Shown here piece after piece: positions 35,317-47,150 of a stretch of DNA of 64,000 nt. Position 1 is the stretch's first letter, and each line of letters starts with the position of its first letter. The translations under genes were made by a program, and so were the position numbers. The DNA comes from Paramecium sonneborni. Its lineage: Eukaryota; Ciliophora; Oligohymenophorea; Peniculida; Parameciidae. The stretch lies in the NCBI GenBank assembly GCA_905182985.1, contig CAJJDN010000013.1, positions 768,516 through 832,515 on the forward strand, given 5' to 3'. The notes beneath the pieces are model-generated. The model was not told where the DNA came from and made no database searches. It saw only the letters and a list, made by a program, of their open reading frames with translations.

Positions 35317-37917
35317 ATGAAGATCAGTTCCTATGAAATTGAGTTGCCAATCAATAAATTATCACCTTATTAACAATTATATAGAGGAAGGCATAAAAAT
35401 GGTTAAGTATATTTGTTGCATATATTTCCTAAATAATACTTAACAAAAGAAATGGTTGATCAAATTTATTTCAGAGAAAAACAGTTCGATTTTGTATCTG
35501 AAAACATAGAATCTAAAGAATTCATTCTAATTTCTTATTAAGAGAGTGCTTTTTGGATAAACCTAGAATAATAAATTAAGATTGACTAGTTGAAATTCTA
35601 TTATTTATAATTGTATTAATAATATTCCATCTTAGAAGGGAATATTGATTTCGACCCAGACTATATATTTCTATATGAAGGCTAAATCTATATTTTAGAT
35701 TATGGAATAAGAGAATTTGTTATAAAAAAACATAGAGATATAGCATATACAACAAAAACAAAAACTTATCTATTTGGTTTGCTGCTCTTAAACCTTAATT
35801 GTAAAAAGAATGTAAGTGAAAAGATTTAGTCATGTAAAGATCAATATTAAATCGAATATATTATCAAATAAGAAGCAGAAACTAATTCCATTAATTATGA
35901 TATTTTAGAATGTATTCTTAAAATGGTTATATTGGATACAACAAAACGACCCACATTTTAAGAAGTTGGTTAATGGTAAATGTTTTTTTCTAAGAAATAA
36001 GTGAAAAGGCAAAGTTTAAGTGTTATTGATTTCACGAATATTAAAATTCCTTCTCAAAATTAAACTATTTATAATTCATCATAAACTATTATCTAAAATA
36101 ATCAATAATTACATAATTTTTAAACCTCAAATCATAATTAATCTGTAAGAGCAGCAATTTTAAAATAATAAAGATAAGTTCCAATTTCAAAATCTATACG
36201 TTCATCTTATGATTTTGCATCTACAATTGTAGCTAAAAATCTATAAAATAAAAAATAATCAAGCAATAATATTTAAAAAGGAATATTTACTTAGGAATCT
36301 TTTTATCAAAATGGAACAGTTTAAAATAATTCAAAATAAGTTACAATCTCGAATAAATTAAATTCTAATTATTTCTTTTATTAGAACCCTTCTTCATCTC
36401 AATAAAAGATATAATAAAAAGTTGAAAATATTGAATTTAAGAATTCTCAAATTGAGAAGAATCCTCAAACTATTTAAGATGCAATTATGATACCAGATAT
36501 TATAGTGACCAAACCTATAGATAATTAAATTTTAAATGAATAAAAAATAATAAAAAATTCAATAAAGAATTCACCATTAAAAAATCCATAAATTTAATAA
36601 TAACATAATAATTCTTATTTAAATGTTCCAAACTTAAGCTTCAATAAATTTTATAATACAAATTCGCAAAATGGGTAAACATATATTGATAAAGCTAATA
36701 CTACTTCTTAAAGTCAATAAAATATAAAAACTGAAAAATAGCTGGACAATTAAAACTTAAACTTGGAAATAAAGGAGGAATTATCTAATTAATAAATAAA
36801 TTAATAAAAGGAAGTTAAATAAACTAAATTAAAGATATCTGCAGCAGTTAAATTTAATAACAATGATGAAGATAAAATAGATGATTTATTTTTTTCATAA
36901 TAAGTTGATCCTGAGTTAAATTTAGTTTAAAATAAATAATGTAACAAATAATTTTAGGGTAAAAAGTAAGAAATTTTTAAAAAACCATTATAGGAAAACT
37001 AACTAAAATATCAGAATACTTATTCAGATAAAAATGATTTTCAAGGAAATATTGATTCATTTTATGAAATAGAATAAAATTAAGAAATTTAGAACAAATA
37101 AGATCCAAAAGTTGATAATTCTTAAGATTAATTTGCAAAGAATCTTCTAAAACCAGATGACTTAAGTGAAAAATTTGATGATTTTAAGAGAAAGTATTTT
37201 TTTTTTCTATTTTAGATATTTTCATTATTTATAAATTATAGATTATATAATCATTACAGTAAATGACTTGAATGAAAAATTAAGTTATTAGGGGAAATAA
37301 TGGATTGTTCCATTAACAGTAGTTTACAAAGTATTAATTTTAGTAAATATAAGAGGGCTTTCGTTATTAGAAAACTATTTCTTTAAAATATATAGAAAGA
37401 AAAGAATATATTCAATCTAAGCGATTTCTCTATTTTTAAAACCTCAACTAATTATTAAACAATGATAACTACAATAATTTAATAGAATTAAAAAATAGAG
37501 AATGAATTTTAATTAATGTTAGAAAAGGCTAATTCTGTAATAAATACAATGGATAACGTTTCCAAATAGAAATTAGAATCTTAATTAAACTTGGATGTTA
37601 AAAATAGTACAAAAGTGTAACCATAAAAATATTTATACACACAATTGTATCCTAAAGTTAAATCTTCACTGGCTAAAGTTACAGCAGGGAATTTGTAAAA
37701 TAATTAATTTTCTGAGAGCGAATGGATCTAGTCAAAGTTACTGTGTTTATATTCTGTAATCATAATGGACTTAGATATGTATTAAGTTGAATCTTAAGAT
37801 TTTAAAGAATAAACATTTATATTATTCAGAAATAATAAAAATAATGATTAAGTTGAAATGCATTGCAATGAATTAGAGATAAAAGTTAATTAACTTCCAT
37901 AGTTTAATAATAAATGA
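35317..37917 (+). CDS. Pseudokinase-like protein with long Gln/Asn-rich linker and helical tail
   Basis: 851 residues after introns 37194-37215 and 37331-37353. Residues about 1-260 follow the order of a protein kinase fold: LYRGRHKNGQVYLLHIFPKQ in place of the VAIK strand, EFILISYQES for the hinge, IYILDYGIREFV where DFG would be, KTKTYLFGLLLLNL where kinases have DVWSLG, and ILDTTKRPTFQEV like the DPxxRPT end. There is no HRD motif, no DFG (LDYG instead) and no glycine loop. It is therefore probably a pseudokinase, perhaps descended from an Atg1/ULK-like kinase. Residues 270-620 are low-complexity, rich in Gln, Asn and Ser. The C-terminal 200 residues are helical. Confidence 0.65.
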
Positions 37918-37937
37918 AAATGTATTTATAAATTAAA

Positions 37938-38641
37938 TCAGGTATAAATTAGATTTTTTTATTTATAATCTTTAAATCTTACTTATTTTTTTTTGAGGAG
38001 AGTCAGTTTCAATTTCTAATTGCTTTCTTTTTAAATTGAATTTGGAGTCAATAATAATCTAAATTTAGTAGGGTCCAATAATATATCATAATCATCACAA
38101 ATATTACTTATTTTTCTTTTTTCCTATTAAACTTTAACTTTTTTTTCAGACAAATCAGAATATTTTCTTTTTGAAGCTATTTTTTTTCATTTTTTCTATA
38201 TATATATTATTGGGATCTATTTTTTTTCTTTTATTTCTCCTATGTAATATTTTGATTTTAGGTGGGATATTGAGAATTACTTTTAGCTTATAATCTTTTT
38301 ATGAAGTAGAAGGTTAGAATATTGGAATTGATTTTAAATTTTATAAGCGTTTTTTTAATTTTTAAGATTTCAAATTTATCTCCAATTATACTATCAATTT
38401 AAGATTTGATAATGTAGGCATTCTAAAAAAAAATGAATCTTTTTTGGGTCTTTGTAATTCTTTCTGAAACTTAATAATTTTGAGAACAATTGCTGCCGAA
38501 TTTTAAATGAGATTTTAAGATTTCAAGATATATTAATAAAAATAATTTAATTTCAGTGAATTATATTAATAATATAAGTAAATTTAATTATATCTTGAAT
38601 GATATAATCACATATGACATATTATATAAAAATGATATCAT
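37938..38641 (-). pseudogene. Reverse-strand coding-like region with unresolved frame
   Basis: Basic, Lys/Asn/Gln-rich protein-like sequence (for example DSIIGDKFEILKIKKTLIKF and later SNICDDYDILLDPTKFR) lies on the reverse strand, but at least two frame changes in about 500 bp lack plausible introns; long A-runs occur at the joints. The ATG at 38641 opens the longest frame and TGA at 37938 closes the last. It is either a real gene with homopolymer errors or a decaying one. It converges on the pseudokinase-like gene with only 20 nt between stops. Confidence 0.4.
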
Positions 38642-38801
38642 GTTAAGAGTAAGTTTTAAATGAATTTGAATGATCAATTACTTTATTCTAAATATTTTTT
38701 TGATTATAATTAATTAAAAATAAAATTATTATGATTATTAAATATAAGTTAAGAAAAATGATTAAAAATGATTGTCACTAGAAAAAATATTGAAAAATAA
38801 A

Positions 38802-40392
38802 TCAAGCTTATCTAAGCTTTTCTATAACAGTATCCATAATTTTTCTTGGATCATCTTCTTCAGCCTTTTCAGCATTCAATTAATCGTAATCAATTTCGAC
38901 ACACCTTTGAACTTTTTTGTGTATAATAATGATATCTACTAGATTATCTAATAATAACATGATAGGTCTAGATGGAGTTCTTTTGTGTTCATCTAGCATT
39001 TCTTGACTTGAAATAATAATAAAAACAATGATACCATAATTATTTAATTAATGTATTTAAGATAGTATTTAACTTTTCACATTCAGTATCAGAGCAATTT
39101 AATTCTTTAGAATTAATATCTAGTTCTCTATCACAATGTTACAATTATCCATTTCTTGATAAAGTTTCAATTAACTCTGAATGAAACAATACATATTAAT
39201 CCTGATCTTTTTTAATAGCTGGTACCATAATTTAATTAGCTAAAGTGTATAGACTATTTTGCATAGACATATTAGTTTTGCTCAAACAAATCATAAGTTT
39301 TTCAACAATACTATTTTTGTTGGATGTATATCTAGGAAATAATTCAGTTGTTAAAACAAAGTTTCTAAAAATAATTTCATTTCTAAGACTTTTAATAGAA
39401 GGTGTTTAAGGTTAGACTGTAATAGGTTAGACAGGAGCTGAAGCCTAATGCATCGGAGATTATGATGGTCCTTAAAATATAGATTTCTTTCTTTCTTTTT
39501 CATTATTTGATGAACTCTAATGATTATTAACTCTAATATTAAGATTTGGAGAAGTTTGAATCCTCTAATCTGATGGTGGTGGAAGATTAACAACATCAAA
39601 CATTTCAAATACTTTTTCCCAAGATATTCTATCATTTTCTTCTATAGTTAAAGTTTTCCTAAGAAATTCTTCAGATTTAGAATTTAGAAATCCTTTTTTA
39701 ATTGAAACAGGAACACTTAAAATATTTTTTAATAAATCTCTTTCATCTCTTCCTTTCCAAGGAACATCAGAAAACACCATTTCATAAAATATAACACCAA
39801 GCGACCAAATATCACATTTTGTAGAATAAGGTTTTCTTGCTAAAATTTAAGGAGCCATATAAAGTGGAGATCCAACACATGATCTTAATAATTAATTACT
39901 AAAATTATCAACATATTTAGCAAATCCAAAATCAGCAATTTTATATACTCCTTCATGACTAAGAATATTTGCTGGTTTTAAATCTCTATGAATAATAGCA
40001 TTGGATACAAGTTCACGAAATCCTTATATAATTTATTTCATGATTTTCCAAGCATCTTATTCATTATATTTTTTTCTACTCATAATTTCTCTTAGATCTC
40101 CATCTTTACAAAATTCTGTAATAATATAGAGACTTCTTTGAGTTGAAATTAAATCAATAAATTTAACTATGTTTTTATGATTAAATTTTTTGAGAATTTC
40201 AATCTCTTAGATGATTGATTATTTGAGATAATTATCTCTCTCAAAATTACGTAAATCAAGTTTTTTGATAGCTACTTTTAAATTAGTAGTGGTATCAAGT
40301 CCTTAGTAAACTTTACCATAAGCACCTTCTCCTAAACAATGCTTTAGATTGTAGCTGTAATTACCAATCACTTTGACTTAGCCTTATTACAT
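38802..40392 (-). CDS. ATG1/ULK-like serine/threonine protein kinase
   Basis: 520 residues with one 28-nt intron at 39007-39034. Kinase domain at residues about 8-265: GEGAYGKVYQG loop, KVAIKKLDL, catalytic loop IIHRDLKPANILS, ADFGFAKY, then VGSPLYMAPQILARKPY and CDIWSLGVIFYEM. All catalytic residues are present; the APE motif reads APQ. The glycine loop, the LGVIFYEM/PW segment and the two-domain length fit the Atg1/ULK family, which initiates autophagy, although relatives such as Fused/Unc-51-like kinases are possible. The C-terminal 230 residues are helical, with a Pro/Gln/Ser-rich linker, and end VIEKLRQA. The start codon lies 67 nt from the divergent PP2A subunit gene. Confidence 0.88.
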
Positions 40393-40459
40393 AGCAACGG
40401 TTAATATTTAAAATAAAAATCAAAAGAAAAAATAATGTATTTAATAAATTAATTAAAAG

Positions 40460-42345
40460 ATGCCCAAAATTGAAAATACTACAGGAATGCCAATAAATTT
40501 GATAATTGATGAACTTAAAAGTGATGATATACGCAAAAGAATTCATTCAGTCAAACATTTAGATTTAATAGCAAGTACAATTGGCCCAGATAGAACTAAA
40601 AATGAACTGATTCCATTTATATAAGGTATGTAAATATCTAATTTAGAATTATTGGATGATGATGATGAAGTATTGATAGAATTAATAGATTCACTATCAA
40701 GAAATTTTGTAGAGTTTGTTGGAGGATAAGTATAAGTTCTACTGCCTACATTTGAAGTATTATGTAGAGTAGAAGATGCTTCAGTAAGAGAAAAAGTAAA
40801 ATAAATAATTAATAAAGGCTGCTAATCAAATCAAAAAATGTCTAACTTAACTTCCAGAATAAAAGAAAGTAGAAGAATTGTCAATAGGAATTATAAAGAG
40901 ATTAAATGATAGCGATTATTATATGGCTAAAAATGCAGTAGCAATTTTAATACCAGCAATCTTTAATTAAGTTTCATAGAATAATTAGAATGAATTGATA
41001 AATATTTATCTCAAAATGTCTTAAGATCAAATTCCTTAAGTGAGAAAATTTGCATCTATGTATTTTTAAGTATTAAATTTTGAAAATTTAGGATTTGGTT
41101 AAACATTTTCCATTAGTAAATGAAGCTTTTATTTAAAACATCCTAAATTCTTTTATTAAAGACGAATAAGACTTTATTAGAATGTACATTGTAGATTCCT
41201 TAATATAAACAAGTAAAACTCCCTTCTTCTAAAAACAATAAAACTTTATTCTCAATATGTTTAAATAATTGGCTGAAGATTAATCATGGAGAGTTAGATA
41301 TTATTTATGCGATAAATTAGCTGAAGTAATAACAACATTAAATATTAAAAGATAGGTGAGGCTTTAAGTAAAGATGGTTATCGTAAGAATTTTTAAATGT
41401 ATCATCTTAAATTCTTACAAGACACAGAACCTGAAATGAAATCTATTGCAGCATTAAAAATAGAAAGAGTCTGTATTTTAATGGATCCAGAAGATATTTT
41501 AAATAAATTAATACCTTTATTGAAATCTATACAATGTGATACTAATGCATTTGTTAGAAGTAATTTTATTTAGATTTATTAAATTAAGATGCTCTAGCAT
41601 CTTCAGTCTTAGCATTATGTCCAATTATTGGTAAAAAGAATACAAGTGAATAAATCTTACCAATATTTTTAACTTTACTAAAAGATTAAGATTCTGAAGT
41701 CAGAATAACACTCTTTAAAAAATTAAGTCTTATTACAAATGTTCTTGGAGTTGATTCCTTGTCTTAAAGTGTTATTCCAGCATTAACAGAATTAGCATAA
41801 GATAAAAATTGGAGAATAAGAGCTTCAACCATTGAAGTCTTGAGTTTCTTTGCAAGAGCTATTGGTCCAGAGTTCTTATCTGATAAAGTCTTGAAATTAT
41901 TATTAGATTGGATGGGTGATAAAGTCTTCTCAGTTAGATAAACTGCAATCTAATAAACTGCTTAATTGATCTCTATTCTTGGATTTGCTTGGGCAGATAA
42001 ACACTTATTAACTAAAATTTGGGCATTTCAATAGATTTAAAATTATCTTCACAGAATAACTGTTCTATTTACAATTAATGTATATATCTAATCTTTATGT
42101 TTTAGAATATTATTTCTTAATTAAACAATGATTACATCTTAAGAACTATTGTACCTATCTTATAATCTATGTCCAAAGATTCTGTTGCTAATATTAGAAG
42201 CAATGTTTGCAGAACATCTATTTAATTAGCTAAAGAAAAAGGAGGAAATATTGTAGATCCTATGAAAAAAATTTTATAAACTCTTAGTGATGATTAGGAT
42301 GCAGAAGTTAAATACTAAGCAAAAAGTTCATTAGAATCATTGTGA
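40460..42345 (+). CDS. PP2A scaffold subunit A (PR65, HEAT repeats)
   Basis: About 590 residues with several small introns (the first at 40626-40646). HEAT repeats run the whole length. They begin MPINLIIDELKSDDIRKRIH and HLDLIASTIGPDRTKNELIP, matching the PR65 N-terminus. Near the C-terminus come LTELAQDKNWRIRASTIEVL and LHRITVLFTIN, both diagnostic of PR65. The protein is the scaffold that joins the PP2A catalytic and regulatory subunits. The 3' end agrees with the family (VAKSL-like segment, then PMKKILQTLSDDQDAEVK). No missing repeat is evident. It converges with the reverse gene at 42411. Confidence 0.93.
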
Positions 42346-42410
42346 TTTACATAATGGTTTATAAATTATACAATATTTAATTCCATTTACTTTTTCTTCA
42401 TATTTTCATT

Positions 42411-42990
42411 TCAATTATTAATACAAATTAGCATCAAATCAAATATCCTTTAGTATTTTGAAGGATCTTTAGCCAAATATTTTCTTATGAAATTTTTTTA
42501 ATTTTCTAAACTCTAATTACACTACTTCAATAAATCCATAAAATCTTATACATTTTAATATTCATCTGTCCCCTTATCTAAGAATTCTTTAAATTGAAAT
42601 TTACATCTACTTATTATATTTTAATAATATAAGTCATTATACATTTATTGAGATTGTAAATTACATAGATGTTAATACTCTACCTTTTATATTTGTTTAA
42701 GGAAGATTTTTAGCAAAGTCGGATTTCATTTCATCTAAATAAAATAAAATATCTCCTGTTAACTTCTTAAAAAAGGAACACTTAGAATCTCTATCATAGT
42801 TTTAAATTTAAATTATAATTATATATATTATTATTTTTATAATCAATATCCAAAATTAGTATGATTCCTAATTTTTAATAAAAACATATGATAACGACAA
42901 AAAATCAATGAGATTTTTTCTTATTTAATCTCTTAATATTTGATTTACAGTAGGCGCAGAGAAGAAATTGTCAATATAATTAAATACCAT
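42411..42990 (-). CDS. Uncharacterised protein, about 180 residues
   Basis: From MVFNYIDNFFSAPTVNQI the reverse strand reads as a plausible protein, including SKCSFFKKLTGDILFYLD and KSDFAKNLPQTNIKGRVL. It then continues in another frame as CKFQFKEFLDKGTDEYQN to KYLAKDPSKYQRIFDLM before TGA at 42411. The joint near 42640 needs an intron I could not place with certainty. A strongly hydrophobic Ile-rich stretch near residue 50 may be a membrane segment or an unrecognised intron. No family recognised. It converges on the PP2A gene with 65 nt between stops. Confidence 0.5.
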
Positions 42991-43463
42991 AATTTAAATT
43001 ATCACTAAAATCTTCCATGCGAAAGTTATAATAAAATATTCCTATCATAACTACTTAAACACTTCTTTATATTTATCATTATATTATAAGTAATTGGATA
43101 ATTAATACATGAAAATTATCATAAAATTATATTAATTAAAATTCCTCACTTAAAATACCACACCTAATCTTTTTGGGAGTTTGTTTAACATTTTGATTGT
43201 AATATAATTTTGAATATTTTTTAAAAATTAGGGTCGTTCTGAAAATTGATAAACCAAAAAAATTAAAATAGCAATTACTGTTTGGTGTTATAAATTTCAT
43301 CTATTAAATTCTAATGCAAAATGATAATAAAAACAATAATTAATAATTCTAATGCAATCTAAAATATTTTAATATGCATTATTTAGGTATATATACTAAG
43401 CATTATTCTGGAAATTCAGATAATAAATAAAATATTTTTACAAACATAATAGAAATTAAGAAA
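42991..43463. other. Intergenic stretch
   Basis: About 0.5 kb of AT-rich spacer between divergent genes. No gene, RNA gene or repeat is supported. Confidence 0.5.
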
Positions 43464-44120
43464 ATGGAAAACTCTGCCCTTATCATTGTCGATGTTCAAA
43501 ATGATTTTTGTGAGGAAGGATCTCTTCCTGTTCAAAAAGCTTCCGAAATCATTCCAAAAATCAACAAAGTCAGAAAATACTTTAAACATGTGATATTCAC
43601 AAAAGATTGGCATCCTTAAGATCATGTCTCTTTCAAAATAAATCATCCAAATTTGGATAAACTAACTTAGAATGATATTTAAAATCTTTGGCCAGTTCAT
43701 TGTGTCTAAAATACCTATGGATCAGAATTACACAAAGACATTTAAAAAGAAAATAGTGATATAACTGTTTTAAAAGGAACAAATTCTAAATATGATAGTT
43801 ATAGTGGATTTGGATGCCAAGAAGATAAGACAAACCTAAATGAGATAGTAATTATCATTTAAATTATTTAGCTACAATCCTTGAATGTGAATACAATTTA
43901 TGTTGGTGGACTTGCATTAGATTATTGTGTTCTTTTTACAGTTATTGATGCCCTCAAATTAGGTTATAAAGTAAAAGTTTTAAAGGATTGCACTTAAGCA
44001 ATAGACCCAGATAATGCCAAAAATAAAATGAATTCATATTTTACTGAAATTCGTCGTTAAAACAACAAAATTTAGGAAAATTCCTTACAGGTTTTAACTT
44101 CTTTTGATATAGATGCATGA
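43464..44120 (+). CDS. Nicotinamidase/pyrazinamidase-like hydrolase (isochorismatase family)
   Basis: 210 residues with one 24-nt intron at 43848-43871. The N-terminus ALIIVDVQNDFCEEGSLPV carries the catalytic Asp of the family. HVIFTKDWHPQDHVSF supplies the metal-binding Asp and His residues, with LWPVHCVQNTYGSELH after it. The Lys appears in TVLKGTNSKYDSYSGFG, and the nucleophile in VGGLALDYCVLFTVIDAL. This is the Asp-Lys-Cys triad plus metal site of nicotinamidases, which convert nicotinamide to nicotinate for NAD salvage. The length matches the family. Substrate is inferred from the metal-site motif; a different amide substrate is possible. Confidence 0.92.
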
Positions 44121-44349
44121 TTATTCTAATACATATTATTTTTAACTAATTTACTAATCTTTAAATGTTCTTTTAAAAGAGTTGTATGTTTAGTTATGAT
44201 TTAAGATAAAATATAATTCTTAATAATTTATTCTTTTTTTATAAAAAATTTGAAAAATATTGAATTTAAAGTTTAAAAAATAAACTAACAAAAATTAATA
44301 GTCAGTATTTTGGTGAAAATAGAAAAAATTAATTTATAATAATTTTTCA

Positions 44350-44961
44350 TCATTTTGTTATCTTATTTTGTTCTAAAATTTCGATTTGCCTGATCAAATC
44401 CTATTTTTCGATAATATTTTTTTATAATTCTTGTTTATATGTTAATAACAATATAGATGTTCTCTATATTATATTTTAAAGTTGATTAATAGTTTATTTA
44501 TCTTTTTCTCTAAATGACATAGCATTGCAAGAATCAAATGATTTTTTTTATAAAGAATCTTTAGCATGATTACGTATTCTTGGCTTGATACTGCTAGAAG
44601 TAGTAGAATTTAAAGAAGGTGTTTTTATATCAGGTTTGAACAATACTTAAGATTATTGTTGATTTGGAGTATAGCCATTCAGATACTATTATGAAAAATT
44701 ATCTTAATATTATAATTATAATTATGATCTTTATGATATTAATTTTGAATAAGGGCTAGATTTAAGTAATTATTGTAATCCTTGACTTATTGCTTATTTT
44801 TTATGATTTTATTTAATGGTAATAGGAGTAATTAAATCAGCCTACGAATAATTGATTCTTCTATGAAGTGTATTTTAAATCTACTTTCCAGTTTCTGGAC
44901 TAATAGTGGATTTTCGCTGTTATTCGAAATATGGTTAATCCCCCTTTAGTACAGGATTCAT
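44350..44961 (-). CDS. Uncharacterised Gln/Ser-rich protein with C-terminal coiled coil
   Basis: 203 residues, no intron needed. It starts MNPVLKGDQPYFEQQRKS. The first 140 residues are disordered, rich in Gln, Ser, Asn and Thr-Pro/Ser-Pro sites (ISPETG, ITPITI, KTPSLN), which could be phosphorylation sites. The last 50 residues form a coiled coil (LQKNIIEKQDLIRQIEILEQ). No family recognised. The start codon is 30 nt from that of the divergent ENY2 gene. Confidence 0.7.
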
Positions 44962-44991
44962 TTTAATTATAAATTATATAATTAATTACTA
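44962..44991. promoter_or_regulatory. 30-bp spacer between two divergent start codons
   Basis: Lies between the coiled-coil gene (start 44961, reverse) and the ENY2 gene (start 44992, forward). It is almost wholly A and T. A shared bidirectional promoter is the simplest inference. Confidence 0.5.
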
Positions 44992-45328
44992 ATGAATCAA
45001 TAATCAAGATTGGCTGGTGATTTTATAAATTAAAGAACTAATTTATTAGCCTAGAAACTTAGAGAAACAGGGGAAGATTCCAGGTTTTAAAAATTTAATT
45101 AAATTAAGATTAGAGGAATATTTGAGATAAAAATTGATTGAATGTAGATGGAGAGATGATTTAAAAGATTACTGTAAAGAAGTAATTAGATAAAAAGGAC
45201 TTGAAAAAATAACAATAGAAGAATTAACAGATATGTTGTATGTAAGAGGATAAGCAACAATTCCAAATAAAGTGAAAGAAGACTTATTGTCAAGACTTAG
45301 ACAATTCTTTGATGAAAATCAAATATGA
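44992..45328 (+). CDS. ENY2/Sus1-like transcription and mRNA-export factor
   Basis: 103 residues, the family length. After the intron the sequence follows ENY2 closely: RLEEYLRQKLIECRWRDDLK, then DYCKEVIRQKGLEKITIEEL, then RGQATIPNKVKEDLLSRLRQ. ENY2/Sus1 is a small helical protein that sits both in the SAGA histone deubiquitinating module and in the TREX-2 mRNA export complex. The single intron (45084-45108, 25 nt) begins GTTTT rather than GTA and ends AAG; only this choice keeps the conserved frame. Convergent with the Ulp1-like gene, with 11 nt between stops. Confidence 0.95.
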
Positions 45329-45339
45329 TTGTAAACTGG

Positions 45340-45991
45340 TCATTATAACATTTATTAAATAGAATTTTTCAATTCTAATCTTATATTTGTAACATAATCA
45401 GGAGTAAGACTCTTAAAATTCCATTACTGTTTCATAGTTATAGATTCTATTAATTTACATATTATTGCAATAGAATAAACTCCACAATCATAAGAATTAG
45501 TTTGTTTAGGTACTCCATCATATTTAATCACTTAAATTTCTTTATTTATTAAGGTTTCATCATTTTTTATAATTGCAATCATTTTCTAGGCTATTAATTC
45601 AGCACTACTCTAAATATCAAAATTATTGTATTACTTATAAATTTGAATTTGATCCTGAATCAAACAGATAAAATTAAAATTAATAAAATAGCATGACTCC
45701 CCAATGTGAACCACTAGGATTCTAACAATCATTTATTGCTGTAATAATGTATTCCTTTCCAATTAATTCTTATTAAATGGATAACAAATCTTCAAAATCA
45801 TTTTCAAATACAATAAAAGTAGCTAAAGAAGGATCTAAGACTTGAATTTCATTTGGAATTTCTTTAATAAAGTATTGAATTCCAAAATATATTGCTTCAG
45901 CCGTTAACCATTATTTTTAATTTAAAGAATCAATATCACGTAGGTGTAATTATGCATTTTTAAATTTCAATGGAAATTATTTTTGATTCAT
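45340..45991 (-). CDS. Ulp1/SENP-like cysteine protease (SENP8/NEDP1-like size)
   Basis: 208 residues with one 25-nt intron at 45610-45634; length matches SENP8 (about 212). The catalytic residues are all present: His in PSGSHWGVMLFYQ, Asp in FYLFDSGSNSN, and Gln plus Cys in KQTNSYDCGVYSIAIIC. The N-terminal part contains DIDSLNQKQWLTAEAIYFG, the substrate-binding start of the fold. These enzymes remove SUMO or NEDD8 from proteins; the short single-domain form suggests the deNEDDylase branch, but this is inference. The start at 45991 is the first ATG in the frame that carries the fold. Confidence 0.85.
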
Positions 45992-46132
45992 TATTAATAT
46001 TATTGAACATTAAAATGTTCTATAAATTATTAACAATTTCCATATTAATTTAATAATCAATATAAATATACAGAATATATAACACAAAATAAATATTGCA
46101 AAATCTTCATTATTTTTTTACATAAATTTTAA

Positions 46133-46903
46133 ATGGGCAATAAACCTCCTCCTCCTCCTCAACCACCTAAGACTGTTAAGGGTATAAATATTAATATGTA
46201 TAACAATTAGAAATGGTCAAAGAATTCTCAAGAACAATTAGAAAATTGTAAAGAGATTTTAATAGAGAAATAATGAGAATGGAAATGTAGAGCAAAAAAC
46301 TCAAAACTGATCTAGAAAAAGCTATTAAAGCAAAAGAACCAAAGGTAATTCATTTTTATATTATTTTAGGCAACATAAAGAATGTTTGCAGCAAATTTAT
46401 TACGGAATCAGCAATATATTCAAAAATATTAAAGACTTGATGCTTAAATGAATGATGTTATGTTCTAGTAATTATAAAGCATTTAATTTTAATATAGATT
46501 AAATTCAGCAGCAACGACCGAAACATTAGTATAAGTAATGACAGGAATGTCAAAGATGATGAAACAAGCAAATTCAGCTATTGATGTTAAGAATGTTTAA
46601 TAGGCTATTGAGATGTTTTCAATAGAGAGTGAAAAATAGAATTTCTTGTAAGGTAAACTTAAGATTTATTTATTAGAGTAAATTGGAGAAATTATGAATG
46701 AAGAAGCAGATGAGTATAATGATGAAAATGCTGATAAATATATCTAAGAAGTTGAATCTAAATTAGCTGGAGCTGGTACTGGTGGTGGAGGATAAAAAAT
46801 GATGAATATGAATCAACCAATCTAACAATAACAATAGCCACAACAATAACAAAACCCTTAAGAGAATTTGGATGATTTAGATGCCAAACTTAAAGCATTA
46901 TGA
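46133..46903 (+). CDS. ESCRT-III subunit Vps2/CHMP2-like
   Basis: 220 residues after introns of 29, 25, 30 and 24 nt (the first 46182-46210); exact codon count. After a short Pro-rich start (MGNKPPPPPQPPKTVKEM) it has the basic amphipathic first helix and second helix of ESCRT-III (EFSRTIRKLQRDFNREIMRM, then RMFAANLLRNQQYIQKYQRL). The acidic later helices follow (EIMNEEADEYNDENADKY). The C-terminus DDLDAKLKAL is a MIM1-type motif for Vps4 binding. ESCRT-III polymers cut membrane necks in endosome sorting and cytokinesis. The Gln-rich insert before the MIM is a local feature. Confidence 0.92.
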
Positions 46904-47150
46904 GATTTATATTATTATCTAAAATATTACAATCAAAACTTTTATTTGATTCTTATAAATAGAATGCAAAAATAGTATACTATTGTATTTTATTAATTTA
47001 GTTTTTTTACAATTATTGAAAATTAAATAAGATAATTTTATTATTCTAAGACATACATATTCAATATCATAATTTTAATGGTTTTTATAAACTTTGTAAT
47101 TTCTCAATATCATTTTAAGTAAGACTACTCGAGATCAAATCGGAATCCTT

